Part shown: in pieces, positions 8,690-17,092 of the stretch
How the letters are laid out: the number at the start of each line of letters is the position of its first letter
How positions within the stretch are numbered: the stretch's first letter is position 1
Source: Spirochaetota bacterium
GTDB lineage: Bacteria > Spirochaetota > UBA4802 > UBA5550
Direction of reading: 5' to 3'
DNA: 64,000 nucleotides
Assembly (NCBI GenBank): GCA_016933025.1
Contig: JAFGBT010000023.1
Coordinates: 1 to 64,000, forward strand
The notes under the pieces: model-generated
Databases searched by the model: none
The model's input: only the letters and a program-made list of their open reading frames with translations
Told to the model about the DNA's origin: nothing
Position numbers and translations under genes: made by a program

Positions 8690-9469
8690 TCAGGTCATTA
8701 TCCTGACCACACTCTCCGTCTTACCTTCCTTTGAAATTTCAAAAACAGCCGCGTTGACCCTGCAGTTCCCATCGGCGACCTCGAACTTCACCCTGGTGAA
8801 GGTGAGAAAGCGCTTAACCGAATTTTCCTTGTTGACGCCGATGACCGAGTCAAACGACCCGGTCATCCCTATATCGGTGATATATCCGGTCCCGTTGGGC
8901 AGGACACGCTCGTCAGCCGTCATTACATGGGTGTGGGTTCCGAAGACCGCGGAGGCACGGCCGTCCACGTACCATCCGAAAGCCTGCTTCTCGGACGTCG
9001 CCTCGGCGTGCAGATCCACGATGATAATGTCCGCCCGGTCCTTGACCTCGGCATAAAGGGCGTCGAACTTTTGGAACGGGCAGTCGATAGGCTCCATGAA
9101 GAGCCGTCCCTGCAGGTTCATGACGCATATCGAGATTCCCTTCCGGTCGGCCAGGTAATACCCGTGGCCTTTGACACCGGGGGGATAATTGGCCGGCCTG
9201 ATAAGGGCCTTTTCAACATCCAGTATCTTGAGGACCTCGCTGTTGTCCCAGACGTGGTTGCCGGTGGTAATGGCGTCCACACCGAGGGAAAGAAACTCCT
9301 TCGCGATGTCCGGGGTAATCGACTTCCCTCCTGCAGAATTCTCACCGTTCACAATGATGAAATCGATACGATGAGTGTCAACAATGCCCTGGAGCTTGTC
9401 TTTAAGGACCTGGCGCCCGGGGCGTCCGACCACGTCTCCGACGGCGAGTATTTTTAGTGTCTGTTTCAT
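8690..9469 (-). CDS. YmdB-family metallophosphoesterase
   Basis: YmdB proteins are dinuclear-metal phosphodiesterases. The Bacillus enzyme hydrolyses 2',3'-cyclic AMP and influences biofilm formation. The 259 residues carry the metal-binding motifs in order: VGDVVGRPGR, VNGENSAGG, TTGNHVWDN, VDLHAEATSEK and the late GTHTHV plus TDIGMTG. Length and order match the family (TIGR00282). The gene lies next to rny, as in Firmicutes and many other phyla, which supports a role linked to RNA turnover. A GC-rich palindromic repeat lies in the 110-nt gap between the two genes. Confidence 0.93.
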   Translation of the reverse strand: MKQTLKILAVGDVVGRPGRQVLKDKLQGIVDTHRIDFIIVNGENSAGGKSITPDIAKEFLSLGVDAITTGNHVWDNSEVLKILDVEKALIRPANYPPGVKGHGYYLADRKGISICVMNLQGRLFMEPIDCPFQKFDALYAEVKDRADIIIVDLHAEATSEKQAFGWYVDGRASAVFGTHTHVMTADERVLPNGTGYITDIGMTGSFDSVIGVNKENSVKRFLTFTRVKFEVADGNCRVNAAVFEISKEGKTESVVRIMT

Positions 9470-9503
9470 TATTTCCTTTCATTATAATATGCGTCTGCTG
9501 TAA

Positions 9504-9580
9504 CCGCCCCCTAAATCCCCCCGGGGGGGACTTTATAGGCATCCTCGATCCCAAGCCCCCCTCTGGGGGGGTGGGGGGAT
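9504..9580. repeat. G/C-tract palindromic intergenic repeat, copy 1
   Basis: Two short hairpins built of C-runs followed by G-runs lie back to back between rny and the ymdB-like gene: one around 9517-9528 (CCCCCCGGGGGG) and one around 9555-9571 (CCCCCC TCT GGGGGG). Flanking words AAATCCCC and GGGGGAT recur in related elements at 46630-46735 and 62941-63062. It could fold in mRNA, affect processing between the two genes, or be a non-autonomous repeat. It encodes nothing recognisable. Confidence 0.7.
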
Positions 9581-11112
9581 TACTTCGCATATTCTATAAT
9601 TCTGGTCTCCCGGATGACCGTCACCTTGACGATGCCGGGATACTTGAGCTCGGATTCAATCTTGTTGGCTACATCCCTGGCAATCCCCTCTGCCTTTTCG
9701 TCGCTGACGATTGAATTGTCAACGATGACGCGGAGCTCGCGCCCGGCCTGTATGGCGTAGCACTTTTCAACGCCCTTGAAGGCCAGGGCGATTTGCTCCA
9801 GATTGTCCAGGCGCTTGAGGTACGTCTCCAGGGATTCCTTCCGCGCGCCGGGCCGCGACGCTGAAATGGCGTCTGCCACCTGCACCAGCACGGCCTCAAA
9901 CGATTCCGGCTCGCGGTCGTTATGGTGGGAAGCGATCGCATTCACGCACCTGTCGCTCTCTCCGAACTTCTTGGCCATCTCGGCCCCGACGATGGCGTGC
10001 GCGCCCTCGCCCTCGACCACACTCCCTTTGCCGACATCATGGAGAAGCCCCGCCCTCTTGGCAAGAAGAACATCCAGCTTGAGCTCTCCCGCCATGATCC
10101 CGGCCATGTTCGCCACCTCCATGCTGTGGGAGAGGACGTTCTGGCCGTAGCTGGACCGGTACTTGAGCTTGCCCAGGTTGTAGAGCGCCTCCTTGCCGAG
10201 ACCGGTGATGCCGAGCTGGTAGGCCGCCTTTTCGCCCTCGTCGAGCATATTCTCCTCGATCTCGGTGGTTACCTTCTCCACGACCTCCTCGATCCGTGCC
10301 GGGTGGATCCGCCCGTTCTGGATGAGCCGCTCGAGGCTGAGGCGAGCGATCTCACGCCGTACCGGGTCAAACCCGGATATGACCACGACCTCGGGCGTGT
10401 CATCGATAATCATGTCGACGCCGGTCAGGTTCTCCAGGGTGCGTATGTTGCGGCCCTCGCGGCCGATGATCCTTCCCTTCATCTCGTCCGAGGGCAGCGA
10501 GACCGTCGTTATCGTGCTCTCAGAGGTGTAATCAGAGGCGTTCCGCTGGATCGCGGTAATGATGACCTCCTTCGACTTCTTTTCCGCGGCCCGCTTCGCC
10601 TCCTCCTCGATCTTGTTGATAATCTTGGAAGCCTCGAACCTTGTCTCGTTCTCCAGGTTTTTCAGGAGCACCTTGCGGGCCTCATCGGACGTCATTCCGG
10701 CCACGCGCTCAAGCTCCTTTTTATGCCTCTCGAACTCCTTTCTGAGATCCTCTTCCTTTTCCAGGGTCTCCTGCTCTTTGATCTTCAATACTTTTTCCTG
10801 CTTATCGATTCCTTCGAGCCGCTTATCGATCGACTCTTCCTTCTGCTGGAGGCGCTTCTCGACAGTCTGGAGCTCCTGCCGTCTGTCACGGTTCTCCTTC
10901 TCCATCGCGTTCTTTTCTTTCAGGAGCTGGTCTTTCGCCTCGAGAAGGAGTTCCTTCCGCTTGTTCTCCGCATCCTTGATCGCGTCCTGCACGATCCTCT
11001 GCGACTTGGCTTCCGCGGAGCTGAGCTTTATCTTTCCAAGATATGCACGGAACGCGTATCCCAAAATACCGATCACCGGAATCGCTATTATCAATATAAT
11101 TGTTGTTATCAT
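9580..11112 (-). CDS. rny: Ribonuclease Y
   Basis: RNase Y is a membrane-anchored endoribonuclease that begins mRNA decay. The 510-residue protein has an N-terminal membrane helix (about residues 2-20). A long, charged coiled coil runs from about residue 30 to 190, where alternating Glu/Lys/Gln dominate. A KH domain with the GxxG motif IIGREGRNIR follows at about residues 205-270. The HD phosphohydrolase domain contains LLHDVGKG and, later, IASHHND. Length matches the usual 510-520. The gene is followed by the ymdB-like gene, a conserved neighbourhood. A gap of 162 nt separates it from coaD upstream. Confidence 0.97.
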   Translation of the reverse strand: MITTIILIIAIPVIGILGYAFRAYLGKIKLSSAEAKSQRIVQDAIKDAENKRKELLLEAKDQLLKEKNAMEKENRDRRQELQTVEKRLQQKEESIDKRLEGIDKQEKVLKIKEQETLEKEEDLRKEFERHKKELERVAGMTSDEARKVLLKNLENETRFEASKIINKIEEEAKRAAEKKSKEVIITAIQRNASDYTSESTITTVSLPSDEMKGRIIGREGRNIRTLENLTGVDMIIDDTPEVVVISGFDPVRREIARLSLERLIQNGRIHPARIEEVVEKVTTEIEENMLDEGEKAAYQLGITGLGKEALYNLGKLKYRSSYGQNVLSHSMEVANMAGIMAGELKLDVLLAKRAGLLHDVGKGSVVEGEGAHAIVGAEMAKKFGESDRCVNAIASHHNDREPESFEAVLVQVADAISASRPGARKESLETYLKRLDNLEQIALAFKGVEKCYAIQAGRELRVIVDNSIVSDEKAEGIARDVANKIESELKYPGIVKVTVIRETRIIEYAK

Positions 11113-11274
11113 AATACAGGACCTCCAGTCCCTCTTTAGAATTACCCGTCACTGCAAGCGGCATACCTGCGCGTTTTCCGCTTTGGGTCCCTGCTCCTCC
11201 GTTCCGGCGCAAAACGTCCGGGGACGGGGAACATCCCGCACTGCTCCCGGAGGACGCACATGCCCGCTCGGGGC

Positions 11275-11763
11275 TCAGGCCCGCTTGCTGTAGTATTTCT
11301 CTTTGATTTTTTGTTCGACGAACTGGGGGACCAGGCTGGTGAGATCACCTTGGAAGCTCGCTATTTCCTTGACCATCTTTGAGGATATGAAGGCGTATTC
11401 GCCCTTGGTCATCAGAAAAATTGTTTCTATTTCGGGGGCCAGTTTGCTGTTTACAGAAGCGTTGGTCATTTCATATTCGAAATCGGTTATGTTCCTCACA
11501 CCGCGAATAATATATTGTATTCCTCTCGCCCTGCAAAATTCAACAAGCAACCCTTCAAAAGAAACCACCTCAATTGAGCTTTCATCCTTAAAGTAGTTAT
11601 TTATGATCTCTAACCTCTCTTCCACGGAGAACAGAGGTTGTTTCTCGCGATTGATCGCAATTGCAACCACCAGTTTATCACACAGCCCCCTCGATCTCTT
11701 AATAACATCAAGATGCCCATTCGTTAAGGGGTCAAAGGAACCTGGATAAATCCCAATTCGCAT
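11275..11763 (-). CDS. coaD: Phosphopantetheine adenylyltransferase
   Basis: CoaD transfers AMP from ATP to 4'-phosphopantetheine, the penultimate step of coenzyme A synthesis. The 162 residues match the family length. The nucleotidyltransferase fold is marked by IGIYPGSFDPLTNGHLDVI near the N-terminus, with the (T/H)xGH motif, by IIRGVRNITDFEYE in the middle, and by the ISSKMVKEIA region near the C-terminus. No domain is missing. It is probably the first gene of the coaD-rny run. The 160 nt upstream hold no gene. Confidence 0.97.
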   Translation of the reverse strand: MRIGIYPGSFDPLTNGHLDVIKRSRGLCDKLVVAIAINREKQPLFSVEERLEIINNYFKDESSIEVVSFEGLLVEFCRARGIQYIIRGVRNITDFEYEMTNASVNSKLAPEIETIFLMTKGEYAFISSKMVKEIASFQGDLTSLVPQFVEQKIKEKYYSKRA

Positions 11764-11922
11764 AAAAAACCAAATACTCCAAGCATTACTAATTTAACTG
11801 ATGCTCAATTTCTGTCAAGAATTATATTGACGGACGAAAGCATCCGTTCCCGACAGATTCACATGGATATTTGAGCCGTTCGGGCATGCCGGAGCGGCCG
11901 CTCGCCAACAACGCACAGATCG

Positions 11923-12438
11923 CTACCCGCCCGATGTGCGCATAAATCCCCTCTTTTTACGTGTTTCCAGGAAGGTCACCGAACCGATATATCTTTTTCT
12001 CCAGTAGGGTTTCCTCAGATTCGCGTACGATACACGCTTGCCCCTCCGGGGCGCGTGCAGAAACCGATTGCCCCCGAGGTAAATCCCGACGTGCGAAAAC
12101 CTTTTTCGCCGCGAGGTCCTGAAAAACACCAGGTCGCCCGGCCTGGCCTGCGCCAGACGTATCTTCCTCCCCGCCTGATACTGCCGCTTTACCGACCTGG
12201 GGAGAAGAATGCCGTTCCGCTCGTACACGTACATCACATACCCGGAACAATCAAATCCCCTGGGGCTCTCCCCGCCGTACTTGTACCGTACGCCAATGTA
12301 CTTTTTGGCGGTCCTGACCAGCTGTTTGCGCACATCCGAGCCGAATATGCCGCTCCACCACCCGCCCCGGTATCCCCCCGGGACGCAGGAAACCATAAAC
12401 AGCAACAGCAATACCGCAATGGGCATTCGTCTGAACAT
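11923..12438 (-). CDS. NlpC/P60-family endopeptidase lipoprotein
   Basis: NlpC/P60 enzymes are cysteine peptidases that cut peptidoglycan peptides, usually gamma-D-Glu-diaminopimelate bonds. The 171-residue protein starts with a signal peptide and lipobox (FMVSC, Cys18). The catalytic domain spans about residues 38-160 and shows the triad: Cys64 in FDCSGY, His116 in FSHVGIYLG, and His128 in FLHAPRRG. The YGG before the Cys (YKYGGESP) is typical. It should act in the periplasm, anchored by lipid. The tail is very basic. It lies downstream of the STAS gene on the same strand, but a terminator lies between them. Confidence 0.92.
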   Translation of the reverse strand: MFRRMPIAVLLLLFMVSCVPGGYRGGWWSGIFGSDVRKQLVRTAKKYIGVRYKYGGESPRGFDCSGYVMYVYERNGILLPRSVKRQYQAGRKIRLAQARPGDLVFFRTSRRKRFSHVGIYLGGNRFLHAPRRGKRVSYANLRKPYWRKRYIGSVTFLETRKKRGFMRTSGG

Positions 12439-12519
12439 ATCGTTATTATTATCGGACGGATGGGGGAGATTTATAACCGCCTGGGCCTATCGGGCGCGAC
12501 CTGACATCAGATGCCGCGA

Positions 12520-12549
12520 AAAACAACAAAAAACGCGGCAATGGCCGCG
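12520..12549 (-). terminator. Rho-independent terminator after the STAS gene
   Basis: Read on the minus strand, a 6-bp GC hairpin (CGCGGC and GCCGCG, loop of 4) is followed by a long T-rich tract (TTTTTTGTTGTTTTT). It lies about 50 nt beyond the stop of the STAS gene. It should end that transcript and separate it from the NlpC/P60 gene. Confidence 0.75.
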
Positions 12550-12601
12550 CTTTCACACACCTTGACATCCAGGAGCGAGGTTCCGCAACCGCGCCTTCGC
12601 A

Positions 12602-12946
12602 CTATGATTTCTGAATGTAAACCTTTTCGAATTCCTCGCGGTCGAGAATGGTAAATATCTTGTTCAGCTTTGCCTTGTTGAAAATCCTCGATATCGATTC
12701 GTTCAGATCAAAAAAGACCAGCTTGATATTGTGTGCCATTGAATTGTGCAGAAACTTCACGAATGTCCCTATGGCGGAAGAGTCGACAAAGGTCATGTCC
12801 CTGCAATCTATCGCAATCACCTCCGGCGAGGTGGTAACCAGCTTGTTCCAGGTCTCCTCGACCTGCCGGACATATCCAAGGAAAAACTCCCCTTTGATCC
12901 TGATGATCTTCAGGCTCCCGCGTTCATCAATATCAATCGAGACCAC
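12602..12946 (-). CDS. STAS-domain anti-sigma-factor antagonist
   Basis: This 114-residue single-domain protein resembles SpoIIAA/RsbV antagonists. These bind an anti-sigma kinase when unphosphorylated and are released when a conserved serine is phosphorylated. The core shows VIAIDCRDMTFVDSSAIG; the serines of DSSA sit at the usual phosphorylation site. A FDLNESISRIFNKAKL segment and an acidic C-terminal helix follow. The gene appears monocistronic, with its own terminator and divergent from argJ. No kinase or sigma partner lies adjacent; a SpoIIE-type phosphatase and a second STAS gene lie at 42.6-44.7 kb. Confidence 0.9.
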   Translation of the reverse strand: MVSIDIDERGSLKIIRIKGEFFLGYVRQVEETWNKLVTTSPEVIAIDCRDMTFVDSSAIGTFVKFLHNSMAHNIKLVFFDLNESISRIFNKAKLNKIFTILDREEFEKVYIQKS

Positions 12947-13058
12947 GATTTTCTCCTGTATCAGATATTATGGACTTTACACCGGGCCGGCCCGGCTCAC
13001 GGGCCATTTATTTATAAGACCGGAAACAAAGTTATTGACCGCAACCGTCAGTCGTACA

Positions 13059-13088
13059 ATAATAATACATTACTGAAAATACAGTCAA
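13059..13088 (-). promoter_or_regulatory. Possible sigma-70-type promoter for the STAS gene
   Basis: On the minus strand TTGACT (13083-13088) is followed after 18 nt by TATTAT (13059-13064), about 110 nt upstream of the STAS start. The match to the bacterial consensus is good, but spirochaete promoters are not well defined, so this is a prediction only. Confidence 0.35.
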
Positions 13089-13154
13089 CCAAATAATTCA
13101 ATATCGCACCCCTTCACCGTAAGGGCAAGCGGAAATTATACGATATAAAAAAAA

Positions 13155-13177
13155 TTGTCACATTTTACATCATGACA
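13155..13177. promoter_or_regulatory. Inverted repeat upstream of argJ
   Basis: TGTCA at 13156-13160 and TGACA at 13173-13177 form an inverted repeat with 12 nt between, about 32-53 nt before the argJ start. The first half overlaps a TTGTCA that could serve as a -35 element. It could be an operator for argJ, or chance. It does not clearly match a known ARG box. Confidence 0.25.
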
Positions 13178-13208
13178 GGTTAATGCACTCATTACAGGGG
13201 ATACGGCC

Positions 13209-14399
13209 ATGAAGTTTCTCGAGGGCGGCCTTGAACAGGTCAACGGGTTTACATTTTCAGCGCTCGAATGCGGCATCAGGTACGGGGGAAGGCTGGACTA
13301 TTGCATGATAGCATCGGACGGCCCGTGCAACGCGGCCGGAGTGTTCACGACCAACAGTGTATCGGCCGCGCCGGTCAAGCTCTGCCGCGCGCGCGTCGGC
13401 GGCTCGGTCAGGGCGATCCTGATTAACGCCACCAACGCCAACGCCTGCACGGGCGACCAGGGCATGCGGACAGTCGAAGCCCTGACCGCCGATATAGCCG
13501 CCCGCCTCGGCGTACAGCCCGAGTCTGTACTCATGGCCTCCACGGGCATCATCGGCCGCCAGCTCCCGCTCGAGAAAATGATGGCCTCACACGAAGCGCT
13601 CGTGGCCGGGCTCGCGCGCGGCAACGGCCGCCTGATACCCCGCGCCATCATGACCACGGACACCGTGCCAAAGGAGGCGTGCGTATCGTTCACGGCCTCG
13701 TCCGGCGAATACCGGATCGCAGGCACGGCCAAGGGGGCCGGAATGATTGCGCCCAACATGGCCACCCTCCTCTGCTTTGTCATCACCGACGCGCCCGTCA
13801 GGAAAAAGAATCTGGAGACGGCCTTCGGCAGGTCTGTCGCCCGCACCCTGAACGCCATCACCATCGACGGCGACACGTCGACCAACGACTCGGCCGTCAT
13901 ACTCTCCCCGCAGGCGGGCACCCCGCTGAAGGGGAAGCAGGACCTCAACAATTTCGAGGAAGCGCTCCGCGCCCTGCTGCAGCGGCTTGCGGAGATGATC
14001 ATAGACGACGGCGAAGGCACGACAAAGAGAGTTCGAATAACAGTGAAAAACGCGAAATCGGAAGCAGACGCGTCCCGGATCGCCCGCGCCGTGTCCCAGT
14101 CGCTCCTGGTGAAGACCGCCTTTTTCGGGAACGACCCGAACTGGGGCAGAATAGCGGCTGCCGCCGGCTACTCAGGGGCGGCGGTCGACGAGAGGAAGCT
14201 CCGCGTCCTGTTCGACGACATGCCCCTGATGGCAAACGGCACCCCGGTCGAATTTGACCGCGAGGGCCTGGTAAACATCATGAAGAAGAACATATTTGAG
14301 GTCATCGTCGATATCGGGCTCGGGAACTCGGGCTGGTCGATGCTCACCACGGATATCTCAACCGATTACGTTAAAATCAACGCCGAATATTCGACCTGA
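13209..14399 (+). CDS. argJ: Bifunctional glutamate N-acetyltransferase / ornithine acetyltransferase
   Basis: ArgJ moves the acetyl group from N-acetylornithine to glutamate, recycling acetate in arginine synthesis; some members also use acetyl-CoA. The 396 residues match the family. The autoprocessing site is visible as GAGMIAPNMATLL with the new N-terminal nucleophile at about Thr186; cleavage at Ala-Thr gives the alpha and beta chains. TNANACTG in the alpha part and FGNDPNWGR in the beta part are further hallmarks. The start has a GGGG-containing ribosome site. A terminator lies about 115 nt after the stop, so argJ is transcribed apart from argD-argF. Confidence 0.97.
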   Translation: MKFLEGGLEQVNGFTFSALECGIRYGGRLDYCMIASDGPCNAAGVFTTNSVSAAPVKLCRARVGGSVRAILINATNANACTGDQGMRTVEALTADIAARLGVQPESVLMASTGIIGRQLPLEKMMASHEALVAGLARGNGRLIPRAIMTTDTVPKEACVSFTASSGEYRIAGTAKGAGMIAPNMATLLCFVITDAPVRKKNLETAFGRSVARTLNAITIDGDTSTNDSAVILSPQAGTPLKGKQDLNNFEEALRALLQRLAEMIIDDGEGTTKRVRITVKNAKSEADASRIARAVSQSLLVKTAFFGNDPNWGRIAAAAGYSGAAVDERKLRVLFDDMPLMANGTPVEFDREGLVNIMKKNIFEVIVDIGLGNSGWSMLTTDISTDYVKINAEYST

Positions 14400-14513
14400 G
14401 ACCGCATGTCCGGAATTTTCTGTTTTTTTTATTATTTTCTTGACGCGCCGAACGGCATAACTAACATTACATTTCTCTATTAAACAGTTGAAATAACTGT
14501 TCGTAAACGATAC

Positions 14514-14544
14514 AATCGGGATTCTGCCCGATTTGTTTTTTTTT
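14514..14544 (+). terminator. Rho-independent terminator after argJ
   Basis: A 7-bp stem (AATCGGG / CCCGATT) with a 6-nt loop is followed directly by T-runs (about 12 T with one G). It faces the plus strand and should end the argJ transcript. Confidence 0.8.
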
Positions 14545-14575
14545 GTTGCTATAGTAATGCAATTGGCGATTAAGC

Positions 14576-14703
14576 GTCATTGCGAGGAGTCCCGATATTA
14601 TCGGGGCGACGAAGCAATCTTGAATTTGTTCTAATTAGCATATAGCAATATCAAGTAATATTTACTGTCAATACGCGGATCGCTTCGCTACGCTTGCGAT
14701 GAC
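14576..14703. repeat. GTCATTGCGAG-ended dispersed repeat, copy 1
   Basis: The element starts with GTCATTGCGAG and ends with CTTGCGATGAC, an imperfect inverted terminal repeat (9 of 11). Inside are CGACGAAGCAATCTTG and GATCGCTTCGCTACGC, words familiar from short non-coding repeats found across many bacterial genomes. A shorter relative lies at 49650-49714. It carries no open reading frame. Confidence 0.6.
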
Positions 14704-14727
14704 CGACTTTCATGGATACTATAGACT

Positions 14728-15945
14728 ATGGCATCGAACAAACTGAAAAAAATAATGGCCGATGACAAGAATTACCTGTTCCAGAACTATGGAGACAGGC
14801 TGCCGGTTTGCTTCGTCAGGGGGGAAAACTGCACCCTTTACGATGTAGACGATAAAAAGTACATCGACTTTTTCTCGGGGATCGCGGTGTGCAGCCTGGG
14901 CTACGGCAACAGGGCATTCGCCAAGGCGCTTCACCGCCAGGTCGACGCACTCCTCCATACCTCGAACTGGTTCTACAACAGGGAGCAGAACGAGGCGGGG
15001 AAGCTTCTCGCCGAGGCATCGTTCCCGGGAAAGACTCTCTTTGTCAACAGCGGCACCGAGGCCTCGGAGGCGGCCATCAAGCTTGCGCGCAGGTACGGCC
15101 TCAACCAGGGGAAGGACAGGTACCGTATCATCACCTTCACGAACTCGTTTCACGGCAGGACCTTCGGCGGCATGTCGGCCACGGCGCAGAAGAAGATCCA
15201 TGAGGGCTTCGGACCGCTGGTCCCCGGGTTCACCTATCTTCCCTTCAACGACATCAACACCTTCGCGAAAGAGGTGAAAAAGAGCCGCGATATCTGCGCC
15301 GTGATACTGGAGCTGGTGCAGGGAGAGGGCGGCATACAGATCGCCGGCAGGGAGTTCGTCAAAGAGCTCTTCCATCTCTGCGGCAAAAACGACATCCTCA
15401 CCATCGTGGACGAGGTGCAGACGGGCGTCGGAAGGACCGGGGCCATGTTCGCCTACCAGCACTACGGGGTGGTGCCGGACATCATCACCATGGCCAAGGG
15501 CCTGGGCGGCGGCTTTCCTATCGGCGCGATCCATGCAAAGAACAGCCTCCTCCCGTTCCTCCCCAAAGGGACCCACGGGACCACGTTCGGCGGAACCCAC
15601 TTCGCCTGCGCTGCCGCCGCCGCGGTGCTGAAACAGGTAAACACAAAAAATTTCCTGGGCAACGTCGCAAAGGTAAGCGGCTATTTCTTTAACAGCCTGA
15701 ACGCGCTCAAACAGCGGATGAAGATCATAAAAGAGGTTCGCGGCCTCGGCCTCCATATCGGGATTGAACTCACCGGGCCCGGCATGCCGGTGGTAAACAG
15801 AGCGCTTGAAGAGGGCCTGATCATCAACTGCACCGCGGAAAACGTCATCAGGATCATGCCGCCGCTCACGATTTCTCCGGGCACCGCGCGTGCCGGGATG
15901 AAGATCTTTGAACGCCTGATCATCGAACATGAGGGAAAGCCGTGA
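14728..15945 (+). CDS. argD: Acetylornithine aminotransferase
   Basis: ArgD is a PLP enzyme that transaminates N-acetylglutamate semialdehyde with glutamate to N-acetylornithine. The 405 residues are of normal length. Class III aminotransferase features are clear: FVNSGTEASEAAIKLAR (phosphate-binding region), FHGRTFGGMSAT, the strand IVDEVQTGVGRTG with the cofactor Asp, and the Schiff-base lysine at about Lys257 in ITMAKGLGGGFPIGA. The stop overlaps the argF start (GTGA), so the two are translationally coupled. Succinyl-diaminopimelate transamination is a possible second activity, as in E. coli ArgD. Confidence 0.95.
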   Translation: MASNKLKKIMADDKNYLFQNYGDRLPVCFVRGENCTLYDVDDKKYIDFFSGIAVCSLGYGNRAFAKALHRQVDALLHTSNWFYNREQNEAGKLLAEASFPGKTLFVNSGTEASEAAIKLARRYGLNQGKDRYRIITFTNSFHGRTFGGMSATAQKKIHEGFGPLVPGFTYLPFNDINTFAKEVKKSRDICAVILELVQGEGGIQIAGREFVKELFHLCGKNDILTIVDEVQTGVGRTGAMFAYQHYGVVPDIITMAKGLGGGFPIGAIHAKNSLLPFLPKGTHGTTFGGTHFACAAAAAVLKQVNTKNFLGNVAKVSGYFFNSLNALKQRMKIIKEVRGLGLHIGIELTGPGMPVVNRALEEGLIINCTAENVIRIMPPLTISPGTARAGMKIFERLIIEHEGKP

Positions 15946-16883
15946 ACATACCGAAATTAAAGAACAAGGACCTCGTCACCGTCAGCGACCTGTCGCGGGA
16001 CGAGATCATGGCGATTTTCCGCCTGACGGCCAGACTCAAGGCCGACGCGCGCCGCGGCAAGCACCATGACTTCCTGTACAGAAAGTCGCTTGCCATGATC
16101 TTCGAGAAGAGCTCGACCAGAACGCGGGTCTCCTTCGAGACCGGGGTCACCCATCTGGGCGGGCATGCCCTGTTCCTTGACGGCAACGACATTCAGCTCA
16201 GGCGCGGTGAGACCATCGTCGACACGGCGAAAGTCCTCTCGCGGTATGTCGACGGCATCATGATCAGGACCTTTTCTCACGACAATGTCGTCAAGTTTGC
16301 GAGGAGCGCCACCGTGCCGGTGATCAACGGCCTCAGCGACGAACATCACCCGTGCCAGGCCCTGGCCGATTTTTTTACCATATACGAGCGGGAAAAAAAA
16401 TTCAGGGGCATACACCTGGCCTACATCGGTGACGGCAACAACGTCGCCAACTCGCTGATTCAGTGCGCCGCCATTCTGGGCATCAATATCTCGATAGCCT
16501 GTCCGAAACAGTACGAGCCCGATTCGTTCATCGTGGACAATGCCCGCGCGGAAGCCGCCAGGTCGGGCTCATCGTTGGTTATAACGAGGGACCCGGAGGC
16601 AGCGGTGAAAAACGCCCATTACATTTACACCGATGTCTGGATAAGCATGGGCGAGGAGAAGAAGGCCGCTGCGAAGAAAAAGGCGCTGGCGAAGTATAAA
16701 ATCACCCGCGAGCTCCTTGCGAAAGGGAGGGCCGATTCACGCGTGATGCACTGCCTCCCCGCTCACCGCGACGAGGAGATCGAGGGCGCGGTGCTTGATT
16801 CGGGCCGCTCCATCGTGTTCGACGAGGCGGAAAACAGGCTCCATGTTCAGAAGGCTATCATGTGCGCCCTCATGAAAAAATAG
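15942..16883 (+). CDS. argF: Ornithine carbamoyltransferase
   Basis: ArgF joins carbamoyl phosphate to ornithine to form citrulline. The 313 residues show the carbamoyl-phosphate loop SSTRTRVSFE, the HPCQALADF motif, and the ornithine-site motif MHCLPAHR. The Asp and Met of DVWISMGEE are also typical of ornithine rather than aspartate or acetylornithine transcarbamylases. The gene starts with GTG at 15942, overlapping argD by 4 nt. A hairpin follows the stop by 5 nt. Confidence 0.96.
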   Translation: MNIPKLKNKDLVTVSDLSRDEIMAIFRLTARLKADARRGKHHDFLYRKSLAMIFEKSSTRTRVSFETGVTHLGGHALFLDGNDIQLRRGETIVDTAKVLSRYVDGIMIRTFSHDNVVKFARSATVPVINGLSDEHHPCQALADFFTIYEREKKFRGIHLAYIGDGNNVANSLIQCAAILGINISIACPKQYEPDSFIVDNARAEAARSGSSLVITRDPEAAVKNAHYIYTDVWISMGEEKKAAAKKKALAKYKITRELLAKGRADSRVMHCLPAHRDEEIEGAVLDSGRSIVFDEAENRLHVQKAIMCALMKK

Positions 16884-16887
16884 ATTA

Positions 16888-16918
16888 GTGGCCGCGGCGT
16901 CATTGATGCCACGGCCAC
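16888..16918 (+). terminator. Hairpin after argF
   Basis: An 11-bp stem with one mismatch (GTGGCCGCGGC / GCCACGGCCAC, loop of 9) starts 4 nt after the argF stop. No T-run follows, so it may be a weak terminator or an mRNA-stabilising hairpin. Confidence 0.5.
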
Positions 16919-17092
16919 CATGTATATACCTCTGACATCCCCCCGTCCATCCATTTGCAACGCATTATAATTGCACTGCTCGCGACGTCGTTCCTTGTTG
17001 ACAATTTTCCCGCAGTGCATATACATATATGCATCGCCGACAATCCGGCACAATCCATATCTTTAACAATAACACAGGCAGGATATTTATCA

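Larger units (their letters stand above)
14400..14727. other. Intergenic region between argJ and argD
   Basis: The 328 nt hold no gene. They contain a 7-bp perfect inverted repeat (AACAGTT / AACTGTT, 14483-14501), a strong terminator for argJ (14514-14544), and a palindrome-ended repeat element (14576-14703) that reaches almost to the argD start. The argD promoter must lie inside or just after that element. Confidence 0.7.

Noticed and set aside
11113..11274. Open frames in the gap between coaD and rny
   Set aside because: They overlap neighbouring genes in other frames, lack ribosome sites and have no protein-like composition.
12976..12992. CCGGGCCGGCCCGG palindrome in the leader of the STAS gene as a riboswitch
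   Set aside because: It is a single short GC palindrome, with no further conserved stems of a known riboswitch class.
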